NCBI RefSeq assembly: GCF_030272615.1
Contig: NC_081407.1
Span: 152,787,048 to 152,851,047 of the forward strand
Origin: Cryptomeria japonica
Lineage: Eukaryota; Streptophyta; Pinopsida; Cupressales; Cupressaceae
Reading direction: 5' to 3'
Length of the DNA: 64,000 nucleotides
In this document: in pieces, positions 23,881 through 34,306 of the stretch
Numbering within the stretch: the first letter of the stretch is position 1
Layout: each line of letters starts with the position of its first letter
The notes under the pieces: model-generated
What the model was told of the DNA's origin: nothing
The model's input: the letters and a program-made list of their open reading frames with translations, nothing else
The model's database searches: none
Made by a program: the position numbers and the translations under genes

Positions 23881-24454
23881 CCTTATTAAATTCCACATAC
23901 CATAGTTTTCAATGACAATGCACCCAAACTTGCATTATTTTTAGATTATTATTTTTAGGCCTTCATATCTTCTAGGAGGTGTTCAAATAAAGTGTTTTGT
24001 AGACATTTTGTGCTTCAAGTTTACATAATAATTAAAACGAAGGAAAATAATTGGTTCCAAATTGTATTTTAAATTTAAATATAAAATTTTATTTTGAAAG
24101 TATAAAAATGAATGTTTAGTCTATTTGGCTCATTTTTATTTGAATCTCACGCACACAGGAGCAGAGAGTTGGGGATATGATACATAAGGCATAATCCAAT
24201 TCTATAAGCAATCCCAGCAGAACCCCCATTGGCATAATGACTGCAAGGATCAATTGAAATACGAAGCCGCCCACAAAGCATCCAACCTCCTGAAAAATTA
24301 AAAAATGGAGGGAGAGAGAGGACGAACAAGTGCAAGTGCCAGCGAATCCACTGTAAGTGTTGCATTCTATATTTTGGTTAGCTCCCATTAATCGTCAAAT
24401 CTACTATAAAATGTTTCCAATTTACTAAACATGGTTGAAATGGTACTATTTTTC
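23881..24454. other. intergenic, nothing supported
   Basis: AT-rich sequence between the LINE and the MCM4 block. A minus-strand hydrophobic frame at 24116-24388 follows a plausible splice acceptor (TTTTTAATTTTTCAG at about 24293-24307), but I see no known family. Confidence 0.4.
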
Positions 24455-24636
24455 TTTACATCGAGTGGGTAAGGATTTTTGGGGCAGAAAATTTGTATGA
24501 GCTCTCATGGAGTCCACAGGCATACATCTCCTTCACGAGATTGCCTAACTTGTGTGAGCTCAGGCATACAAATCTCTCTTTCATAGAATTTGCCCAAAAT
24601 TTTTATGGTTCTTAAAATTTTTTTTATATCAATTTT
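24455..24636. repeat. direct repeat, left copy beside MCM4 fragment
   Basis: About 180 bp, beginning TTTACATCGAGTGGGTAAGG and ending in a T-rich run. It matches 25470-25650 in the same orientation with scattered substitutions. Within the unit the phrase AGGCATACA recurs after about 45 bases. Confidence 0.88.
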
Positions 24637-24644
24637 ATGGTCAC

Positions 24645-25461
24645 CCTACTTGCATCTTTTGCATGATAAGAATCCTAACTGATGAAACAAGATTGGCTCG
24701 TCTTATTCTTTCACTAGCTGAAACTCTCGTAGTGATGAGATCCATGTCAATGGTCCCAGTTGAGATCGGGTTAGTGTTTCACTAATTCTTATCAACCTTT
24801 CAATTTGAGTAGGTGTTGTTGTGATAACCTTTTTGCTACTGCCAGTGAAGTTGCCCTTCCTACGCATTTCAACATAACCACAGATCAGAGCCTTTGCAGC
24901 CTCATTAGATATTTTAGGATGTATATGTTGTCTTGCATAAGTGATATATGAAGTGAGGGTTGGGAGGTCCAATGCATCTAGTATTTGGTCCTCAGGCTCA
25001 TCATAATGCAATGCAACAAGATGCCTTGCAAGATGTCGATCTGTTTGTTCATCAGTTTTTATCAAGCACTATGTAGATCAGATCAAACCTAGAAAGCAAT
25101 GTTGGAGGAAGTTGGATATTATCAATAACTGAAAGTCTAGGGTTGTAGCGTGAACCGCTAGGATTGGCACAAGCTAAAACTAATGCCCTTGCATTAATAG
25201 ATGCTATGATCCCAACCTTTGCAATTGACATTGTTTGTTGTTCCATAACCTCGTGTAACATGCTATGAGCATTATCTGACATCTTGTCAAACTCGTCTAT
25301 GCAAAAAATACCCCTATCACTCAATATCAGTGCTCCACTTTCTAGAACTGTTTTACCAGTTTCAGGATCCTTTGATACATAAGAAGTCAAACCAACTGCA
25401 GAACTTCCATGACCACTTGTATAAATGCCTCGAGGAGCCAATTTATGCACATACTGAAGTA
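24645..25461 (-). pseudogene. MCM4: MCM4 (replicative helicase subunit) pseudogene fragment
   Basis: Minus strand. MCM4 is a subunit of the MCM2-7 replicative helicase. The fragment starts just after the Walker A site (LLQY-equivalent [12 protein letters not shown]) and shows [20 protein letters not shown], Walker B ([10 protein letters not shown]), sensor 1 (LACANPS) and the arginine finger (LLSRFDLIY). It continues through the AAA+ lid to SETLTR. Then about 30 codons are missing, and the conserved TIDMDLI / SASER tail resumes in another frame to about 24645. One extra T (in the run at about 25057-25061) shifts the frame at LDK. About 815 bp carry no intron, which suggests a cDNA-derived or spliced copy. 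It lacks Walker A and both ends, so it is not functional. Confidence 0.9.
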
Positions 25462-25469
25462 CTGTATTT

Positions 25470-25650
25470 TTTACATTGAGTGGGTAAGGCTTTTTGGGGT
25501 AGAAAATTTGTATCATCTCTCATGGAGTCCGCAGGCATACATCTCCTTCACAAGATTTCCTAACTTTTATGGGCTCAAGCATACAACTCTCTCTTTCACA
25601 GAATTTGTCCAAAATTTTTATGGTTCTTAGATTTTTTTTTTATGTCATTT
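25470..25650. repeat. direct repeat, right copy beside MCM4 fragment
   Basis: Second copy of the 180-bp unit, 1015 bases downstream. MCM4 similarity stops about 8 bases from each copy, so the gene fragment exactly fills the space between them. Confidence 0.88.
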
Positions 25651-25741
25651 TTTGTCATCAGATTGTACAACCACGCTTTGCATTCCTTCCAACTTCAGCA
25701 TTTTGTTACAAGATAAAGTACCCAATGATGTACTACAAAGC

Positions 25742-26180
25742 ATAAACAAGTATAGTCAAATTAGTTATTAAAGAAAGATTCATACAATTAGATAGTGTTA
25801 AAAATATATTTATGTAGGGTGCCTTATAACAGTTCTCCCTATTCAACACTATCTTGTAGGGTACCTTAAGGTTCTGACTAAATAAGGTTCTGATTTTACA
25901 AATTTGTAATGTTCCCTAGGATAAATGACTAAATAAGGTTTTGATTTTAGATGTTGATCGGATTTTGGAAGAAAATACCTTTAACCTCTATTGATCTGCA
26001 ATTGCAAAACTGAATCAGAAGATACTCATAATTATACTAAGGTTTGCTCATATAAACAAGTATAGTCAAATTAGTTATTAAAGAAATATTCATACAATGA
26101 GATAGTGGTGAAAATATATTTATGTAGGGTGCCTTATAGCAGTTCTCCCTATTCAACGCTATCTTGTAGGGTGCCTTATA
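25742..26180. repeat. pair of ~130-bp direct repeats
   Basis: 25742-25870 and 26052-26180 share ATAAACAAGTATAGTCAAAT and the GTAGGGTGCCTTATA...TTCTCCCTATTCAAC segment, offset 310 bases. The second copy also repeats its GTGCCTTATAG block once more. No coding content. Confidence 0.8.
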
Positions 26181-26394
26181 GTAGTTCTCCCTATTCAACT
26201 CTTAAGTCCTTGTTGGTAAGATACTCATTAGATTTTGGTCAAAAGATAATTTCATCCAAATCCAAGGTATACATCCTTAACTCTAATTGTCTTGTAAAAG
26301 CTAATATTACTAGGGTCCTACGCTTCCAATGATAGAATTACCTTGAAAGAACTTTGGCATTTCTTTCTTCATGGTTCAAAATAAACCTTCAGAC

Positions 26395-26820
26395 TACCAG
26401 AAAGTCATTCAAAGCTTATAAAGTAGGATCTCTAATTGGAAAGGAAAATGGTTGTCAATGACATCTAGAATACAAATTATAAAATCAGCTCTTGACACTA
26501 TTCCCAATTATTACATGGTTGTTTTGAAAGTTCCTAAATCAGTAGTCTCAAAATTAGAGAGTTGTCAGAAATTTCATTTGAAAAGTAAATCTAGATTTAA
26601 AAAAATAAAAAATTCATCCAATCTCATTAGAAAACATGACTTTAGATAAGTCTAAAGGTGGATTGGGTATTCACAACATCTCAATGATAAATTTAGCTCT
26701 AGGTACAAAATTGGTTTAGCACATGTACAATAAGCCTCATGCCAAATCGTGTAAATTTATGCAAAAGAAATACCTTTATTATTCTAATCCAAGAAATAAG
26801 TTCACAGTTTCTAATCCTTA
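26395..26820 (+). mobile_element. LINE RT fragment
   Basis: Plus-strand piece equivalent to the RT C-terminus of plant LINEs: SMTSRIQIIKSALDTIPNYY and LKVPKSVVSKLESCQKF at about 26450-26570. After a frame change KSKGGLGIHNISMINLALG follows near 26650. A different copy and opposite orientation from the 21.8-23.9 kb LINE; several stops. Confidence 0.78.
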
Positions 26821-27155
26821 ATTTTATTATTATTATTTATTATTAAATTACATTTCAAAGTAGGGACATTACAGTTCACCCTTCCCAAATTTTCTTGTCC
26901 TCAAGCAATGTTGATTTTAATTTTCTCAAACAAAGGTGAGAAGCATGACACATTTATGACCTTCATAGCCTATTTGGTTCACTCTTGTTATTCTCATATT
27001 CTAGATTAACTAAAAATATAGAGCCAAACACAGAGCATACACTTGAAAATACAAAGCATACACATGGATATATATATAGACACAGAGCATACATAGAGTA
27101 TACACATGAATATACGCATTGTTAGACCCTTCTTATTGGTTAGAATGTATTCATT

Positions 27156-27292
27156 ATTGTATTGCTTGGAAATAAAATATTGATCCATAATTGATCGATA
27201 ATTTATGTATTGTATTTCTTGGAATAAAAATATTGATTGATAATTTATGTATTGTATTGCTTGGAAACAAAATATTACAAATATGCAAGTAT
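27156..27292. repeat. AT-rich tandem repeat, three units
   Basis: Units starting ATTGTATT(G/T)CTTGGAA at 27156, 27209 and 27251, each followed by AAAATATT and GATAATTTATGT; spacing 53 and 42 bases. Confidence 0.75.
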
Positions 27293-27745
27293 AGGTGGTA
27301 TTGAAAAACCACCAGAGTTCTGCCAACCTAAAAAAAAACCCCAAAACCACCCTCAAAACCACCATCCCAGTAAAAACCAAACCCTACTACATGCAGAATT
27401 GGCCTACCAAAACTACTAGCAGAAATCCCCACGTACATACATAATTGGGGAGAGAACAGACATATAACAAAAAGATACAAATAGACAACGTAAACTCCAC
27501 CGGCCATGATAGGATTAACCCAGAAACAACCTATACTCCGAGTCCTCATAGAATTCTAAGAGTCGCTTCATTGCCTAGGAAGTCTAGGGTCTCAGTCGCA
27601 ACTCTCAACCCACCTCTGCTCGTGCCACTTCATGAAGAACCCCTAAAACATCATCACATTGCTTCAACCTTTTGAAAGTTTTGAATGCCTGCCACCTGCG
27701 AAAAGCAAGAGCTTTGCATCTTGCCTTGAAATCATCATTAGCCCA

Positions 27746-28228
27746 TCAAATGAGTGGTAGAGGTGCCACTGGAACAACCACCCCTTCCTCAGGAATAATG
27801 CCCATCATTGGGACCACACGAGCACACACACTATCCAGGTTTAACACATACCTTGAGTCAATTACAACTCTCAAGGCATTTTTCACTTTGTCCACCTCAA
27901 CCTCAAATTGGAAACCCCAGGCTACAATCAATGAATATGCCTCCATGTTCATCCTATAGCGATGAAATACATGGACAATTTCCTCTCCCAACAACATCTT
28001 CACAACCTCATACAAGTTCTCATCCTTAAACAAAAACAAACCTTTCAGCCTCATGTTCGTGAATCGTCCAAGAAATGGGACTAATTTCTTGTCCATATGG
28101 AAGGATAAATTGGCTTCCATGTTGCGTAAGGAACCCAAGACAACTCTGCATACCATATGATACCAATAAAATGGCACTCCAACAACACTCCACCTAGTCC
28201 ACTCAAGCTTTAAACACCTCACACTCAA
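27746..28228 (-). CDS. unrecognised 160-codon frame
   Basis: Open from ATG at 28228 to a stop at 27746 with no internal stop. It contains aromatic-rich GVPFYWYHMV near the start and a Val-rich C-terminus (EEGVVVPVAPLPLI). I see no signal peptide or catalytic motif and do not recognise a family; a gag-like or chance frame is possible. Neighbours are repeats on both sides. Confidence 0.25.
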   Translation of the reverse strand: MSVRCLKLEWTRWSVVGVPFYWYHMVCRVVLGSLRNMEANLSFHMDKKLVPFLGRFTNMRLKGLFLFKDENLYEVVKMLLGEEIVHVFHRYRMNMEAYSLIVAWGFQFEVEVDKVKNALRVVIDSRYVLNLDSVCARVVPMMGIIPEEGVVVPVAPLPLI

Positions 28229-28510
28229 TTATGACAGCCATCCGTCGTCGACATTTATCACAATCTCTACCATCATTCCTCTGAATATTTTAGTTCATCC
28301 ACACAATTAGTGCACATAAGACGGTATTAAATCCATCTAAATATTAGCCATTCAGTGTGTACGACAAGGAAATATCTCTTCTTATCAGCGTTCTCGATCA
28401 CCACAAGGCAATAATGGAAGACAATTCATTCAAATGTATTCAAGATAGCTTGCAATATTTAATTATTTTCGGGCCGATCCACATGTGTGCATTGTCCCAT
28501 TAAATGATTT

Positions 28511-28806
28511 GATGCCATTTTGCAAACCACTTTATTTCTCCTTCTAAAATGGTGACCTTTTTGCCAATTTCGAAGTGGTAGTTGATGCCCTTTGCGAAAT
28601 AGCACTGAGTTCACTATTTCACAATCCTCATTTATTGTCTTTCGCGAAATAATGATGTATTTTCTATTTTGCAAATCGTTATTTTAGCTACATGAAACAA
28701 CGACAGGTTCACTATTTTGCATCCTTCATATTTAGACTATGCGAAACAGCGAAAGATTCGCCATTTCGCATCCTTTGTTTTTTGACTCTTGCGAAATCAA
28801 CATCCG
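28511..28806. repeat. degenerate ~49-bp tandem array
   Basis: Six units starting near 28511, 28561, 28611, 28661, 28708 and 28757. Each has an ACTATTTTGCA-like start and, about 30 bases later, TGCGAAATA or a variant, so CGCAAA/GCGAAA words alternate in opposite senses. Divergence between units is high, so the array is old. Confidence 0.7.
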
Positions 28807-29149
28807 ATGATGTTGTTGTATGTGCGACGATATTTTTTATCGAACTGGCATTCTCTACATCGTCACAATTGCGTTAAACCACTTAAATATCCGACGAAGT
28901 TGTTGTATGTGGGATGGTTTTTTTGCCGTAATCACCAAAGTTTTCTGTTGATTGTTTGTCGCAAGACTAATGAAAGTTTTGTCGATATTTCGATGAAAAC
29001 CGCTTGCATTTTTTTGCGACATCATCCGATGACACTTCATCAAAAGTTTGACGAAAAAAGGAACGTTGGACAAACAACAAAATTTTAGCGACAAAATTTT
29101 GTTGGGTTTTCGTCAGTAATCTGATGATAGTTCATCAAAATTTTAACAA

Positions 29150-30329
29150 ACATGTGTTAGAAATTGGTGCCAAATATAGTAGTGTATAAAACATTATCAA
29201 TGGAAATAATCCTTCCATCATTGAAACGCAATTTTATCTTTCATTTTCCAACAATCTTCACTAAGGTGTTATCAACAAGAAAAAATTCTCCTCCAGATCA
29301 TATTCTTTATAGAAAACAAACAACTCCTTGTGAGGGGTCATATGGTAGGAAGCACTTCAATCAAGAAGCAAAGAATCAATACTAATAAAGTTAGCCAAAA
29401 TAAATAAAGCATCAGAATCACCATCATCTAAGGACTTATCCATGAAAGCTTCAGTACTCTTTTTCTTGTTTCTACACTCCTTCACATGCCCTCTTTTACC
29501 ACAGTCAACACTTCACTCTACTATTTCTAGGGGTCTTAGAATGTCTATTTGACATATCCTTCTTTTTATCACCTTTAGGCCCTTTTCCTTAGGCCTTCCT
29601 CAAACATGCAAGGCATCTTAGGAACCAACATTCATGGTCTTTCTCCTCATCTATTCTAAATAAGTATGGGAATCACACTGTCCATCTTAGGCTCTGCACC
29701 ACCATTTCTTATGATAATAATTAGATTTTCCCAAGAATTAGGCAATGAGAAGAGTAGAAGAATGCATTTATCTTCATCTTCAATAATAACATCTATTGAT
29801 GCAAGATGACTTAAAAATCAAATTAAAATCATTCAAATGTTCAACAATAGAATCACCATCCCTCAATTTCAAAGAATACAAATGTGTTTTTAGGTAAATC
29901 TCGTTAGACACACTCTTAGCTTGATGGATAACACCTATTTTCTTCCATAGCTTGTATGCAGTGTCTTCTATAGAGAAATTTAAGAGGACAAAGTTAGAAA
30001 GACACAAATAAATGGTTCATCATGCCTCCTTGTCTAACTTTTTCCATTCATCATCTATCAAGGAAGAACCCCCTGGTTTCTTTTCTTTTGAAATTGGCAA
30101 TCATTAGTCTCTCTCTTCCAAGAGATCCTCAACTTTCAATTTCCACCTCTCATAACTAGTGCCATTGAACTTCTCAATATCTTGATGAGAGGTGGAGGCC
30201 ATGGTATACAACCTTTCTCAAATCTACAAAAAATCAACAAAACATCTTTTCTCATTGTAGCAAAAAACCTTCAGCTCTTATAGAGAAAGGTGTCCCTTCT
30301 TCAACAAAACAATTATCTTTGATACCAAA
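29150..30329 (-). mobile_element. Ty1/copia fragment: gag and protease
   Basis: Minus-strand remnant next to its own 5' LTR. Gag begins at about 30205 with a common copia start (EKFNGTSYERWKLK) and is best preserved at 30007-29780 (LKLRDGDSIVEHLNDFN). A CCHC-like CGKRGHVKEC lies near 29500. A protease-like stretch follows (SYHMTPHKELF near 29340, LVKIVGK near 29260). Stops and frame slips are frequent, and pol beyond protease is missing. The lineage differs from elements 1-3. Confidence 0.82.
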
Positions 30330-30918
30330 TGTTGTAAAACAAGGTGAATAAAGCTTGCAATATGAACTGTAAATGAAAATTATTGTAAATTTGAAACTAA
30401 AATTAACCCTTATCAAAGTGATTGTTTAATCAAAACAAGAACAAGAAAACCATTGCGCATGAAACAATAGATTTACATGGAGAAACCCTTTCGGAAAAAA
30501 ACTCCATAGAAAGAGAGGAAAGTATATTACTAATCAAATGAATATTACAAAAATAATACACTTCTCTTGTAGAGCTCTATAAAATCTATTAGCACTTAGT
30601 TATTCTAAAAACTAAACAAGACTGAATAAATAACTCTAGCTTAAGGCCCCAATTTATAGAGATTTGTGATGATGAATACCACAATGGTATCACCAAACAA
30701 CATGCTAAAAAATCATTTGGAAAACATCATTTGCATCACCTTGAAATGAGTCAAAAGCACCCAAAATAGCCTCTTACAGACACTCTTACATCTATTATAA
30801 GGAATCTCTTGTGCATGGGCACCTGCATAAGGATTTCATCATAAATATTATCATAGAATCAATAATGACTGCCATAACCATCATAGATGCTAATACAAAC
30901 CCTAAAAAGTGTCCAACA
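30330..30918 (-). repeat. 5' LTR of the 29-30 kb copia fragment
   Basis: 589 bp between TGTTGGACAC (minus-strand start, at 30918) and TTTTACAACA (end, 30330). The minus strand next reads TTTGGTATCAAAG, a primer site variant. A TATAAAT box lies at 30652-30658 on the minus strand. The other LTR is missing. Confidence 0.75.
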
Positions 30919-30999
30919 ACCTCAAAATATAGGATTCCAAGAGGGGATGCCTAGCTATTTTTTCCTTTCCTAGAGGACAAATGGTAAAAGTAACTTTGC

Positions 31000-32160
31000 C
31001 TTTACATGATCTCTTTCACTATTGTTAGTTAAATAGTTTAATCATTTATGGGTAAATTAAAAAAAGACATTAGGAAAACAATTTAAATAAAGGATTCACA
31101 AGGTTTATGGCACCTAAATCCTAATATAACTGTCTTTGTTGACCATCAACCATGAGGTTATCTATAAGTTGAGGACGAGAACATGGCCTGGGCATTTTTT
31201 CACCCAATCATGAAGCCATTATGCTTTCTCGAAGTTTGTCATGACATGAAGAACCATTGACCCTATACAAAGAGCCTATCTACCAGAAAACAATGTATAG
31301 CATCGTAAATTACCATTGAGCCAATTTACACCTCATGTTTGTGCCCCTACTTTAGTGGGTCTACCCATCATCTCCTATCTGGGTCCGTTTAGTGCTTTAA
31401 CTCCATTTTGACACCATATACACCTACCAAATGACTCTTTGGAGTGGTATCCTCCTCTCTAAACCTAAATTTTGGTCCTTGATTGAGGAGAACCAGGGTG
31501 CTAGCACCTTGTTCCTAGGACCAGAATGCCCAATGCCCTGGTCCCCCTCAATGGGGCCCAATTTTCAAGAGGAGGGAGCTCTCTAGTGGGAAATGAAATT
31601 GGTGTCTCTATATGACTGTTGGAGGTCTGCCTAATCGGTAAATTGACCTAGAATATCATATATAAAGACATTTGATCAACCTAATTTCATCCAAGCATTC
31701 TAAGTCTCCATATCCAAACAATCAAACATTGAAGCATTCATCATCAAGCAATTCGAGAGATCTTCAAGGCTGCATACTCTTCATTCAACCATTGTGAAGA
31801 AAAATTACATCATTCATATGCAAGGATGTGTGTGTGATTAGGGTTTTGTCATGTTCATGTTGTTTCATACAATATATCTGATTACATTCAAGAAGCAAAA
31901 CATCATTATTAGTCATTGCAGATCTGAGGTATATCTTTCCATTGCTTATTTTAGTATTTACAATATTTCAATCAAGGTTAGTTTCTGAACCAAGGTTTGA
32001 CTTGGCAAACCCCTATTCCCAACCTATTTCCCCTTCTTTCTGTGTGTAGGAAGCAAGTACAAAGCTATGATCTTCAATATTAGCTTTATTTATAGTGACG
32101 AATAGGTTCACCTTTGGATGATGAAAAGTGCAGAGGACTGGTGCGATGGGCATACCGGTC
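31000..32160 (+). other. LTR-like region with candidate promoter
   Basis: No coding frame. A GC-richer block (31440-31620) is followed by TATATAAAG at 31659-31667 and a CA/TC-rich leader with ATTCAATC-type words to about 31800, the layout of a Ty3-type LTR promoter and leader. LTR ends, primer site and partner LTR were not found, so this is a tentative reading. Confidence 0.3.
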
Positions 32161-32879
32161 CCAACATTTAAGGAGACCTTCTAGGATCAGAACTGAATAT
32201 TCTTACTTTGCTCAGATCTAGGTTTGTGGCTTGATCTGATGACTGTAGCTCATTGTTAATGCATAATTACTTCGATTTCAGTACATTTAACCTAATTTCA
32301 GTATTTTACAATTCAACTTAAAAGGGTAATCAATTCAAATCTAGTAAACCTAATAAGGATTTTGAGCCTATCCTTTTTGATTTGTGGCTAGATCTATTGG
32401 GTTTACCCCTCTTTTAATGTGATGGTCCCTAAGTAAAAATTTGTGGTTTTCATATATCTAATTGTGGAAGCCCTAATTTTACACCATTACACAATGGTAG
32501 ATGGAAACTATGGTGCAACTTGATACATCTACATGCACATCTAATATATGATAATGTATTATCATTTTATCAGGATAAGGAAGAGAAACATAATAAGAAA
32601 TTTGTAAAAATTTCATCTATTTCAATGAATAAGGCTTTGACCAAAACACTTTTAAAACATAGATTTTTTTGAAAAGAAGATCATCATTCTCTATTTACCC
32701 ATGTTCGACACCCCTTCCTAGAAACATAGCTTAATAAAATACGTAATTCAATCAATCATTCATATGGGGATAACCTATACAATGCATCTTTCATTATGAC
32801 TAGTTAATAACAACACATTTCTCTACATGGCTATTATGTTTATACATAAAGTTAATATTCACTACATGATTGTTATTAT

Positions 32880-33075
32880 GCAAATAATGTCCAACAATTG
32901 TCTATACGACTATTTTTGTGCATTTTTTAAGGTAACTATTTGTATGCAATTTTTGATACATTTGTCTATATGGTTGTTCATAAGCAATTTTAGGTGCATT
33001 TGTCTATATGGTTGTTCACATGCAATTTCTAATATATTTATTTATATGACTATTTGTATCCATGATAAGACATAT
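32880..33075. repeat. 38-39-bp minisatellite, about five units
   Basis: Units built on TTTGTCTATATGGTTGTTCA then GCAATTT; clear starts at 32961, 32999 and 33038, with more diverged units before them. Confidence 0.7.
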
Positions 33076-33747
33076 TGCAGATTTTAGTAGAGAACAATAG
33101 TATGACACATGCATGTATATATATAATATACATATATATGTGCATATGTTCAGAAGCAAAAACAAGAAATAAATAGAACATAACAATCAGATTAAAATGC
33201 AGTTAAAGTTAATGTAATGTAGTTGTCTATTATGTTTAGTTCTTCAAGTTTTTGGTTTGTATATAACTGAATTAATGACTTCCTATCCTTTTCATGTTAA
33301 TGTGAAGTTGACAATAGAATTTTAGTTGACAACTAAAAGCTAATGTACATAGTTATATATAGAGAAGAATTTTTTTTAATTAAATCTATTCAATGTTTAT
33401 GTTTTCTATAATGAAAAGTAGTTTTCTTTACAAGTTTTTGGATTTCAAGATAATTTTATTGATTCAAAATGATAACAATATTTAATCATCTACATTCTAA
33501 TTATTTGAGTAGTTATATGTTTATAATCATATGAAAATGTGTATATAAAATATCAAATTATTTATATATACAAATATGTATATGTTTATAATTACACTTT
33601 CTATATAAAAATAGTTCCTATAAGGATTTGTAGGCAGAAGAAACATTCAAAGAAAGATTCAGACTTCAATGCTATTTTCATAAGATTTTCAAATTATTGA
33701 TCAAAGAAAATAATAGAAAAATAATAATAACCCTACTTGATCAATAC

Positions 33748-34306
33748 ATAATAATATAGACACACATACATGTATCATTATAATTAGTTTATATTATCTT
33801 TTCTTATTATGCCTCGATTTAACTATATTATTTCTTTCTCAGAAATGAGGGAACATTGAATAAGATCTTTCTTCTCATTGGTGACAATTTGGAAATGCCA
33901 CATGTACAATAAAGTTGGCAAGGATTATTGTTTTTATTGGCTACTAATTATAAATCAGTTTGATTGTCACATTGGGTTGCATTATTGCTCCATACTTCAA
34001 CTAATGCAATGTGCCAAGTTTGGTAAAAATGTGTTGTTCAATATCTTCTATCTTCCATGTTTAGGCATGTATATTTCAACTTTGGTTGTATGCCTTTTTA
34101 GATCGATTTGAATAGCATAACGTGGGTTATGAACTAAGCCATGGCTATAAGAAATCTAACATTTGATTTAAAGTGCACAATGCATACATCAAAATGTTAA
34201 GTTCTATTTTGAAATATATCGGCCTCCATAGTTAAATTGAGGCATAATAAAATAAGATAATATAAACTAATTATAATGATACATATATGTGTGCCTATAT
34301 TATTAT
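33748..34306. repeat. 79-bp inverted repeat with 401-bp loop
   Basis: Arms 33748-33826 and 34228-34306 are reverse complements at most positions (left arm ends GCCTCGATTTAACTAT, right arm starts ATAGTTAAATTGAGGC). Total 559 bp, non-coding, AT-rich loop. It is shaped like a foldback or MITE, but no target duplication is convincing at the outer ends. Confidence 0.8.

Noticed and set aside
24116-24388. Hydrophobic minus-strand frame after a good-looking splice acceptor, with some resemblance to membrane transporters
   Set aside because: Too short, no conserved motif, and no neighbouring exon found.
28511-28806. CRISPR-like array
   Set aside because: Units are diverged tandem repeats without unique spacers, in a plant nuclear context.
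28800-29160. Possible hammerhead ribozyme (CTGATGA near 29118 and GACGAAAA nearby)
   Set aside because: The core order and stem pairing required for a hammerhead are not met; no self-cleaving fold can be drawn.
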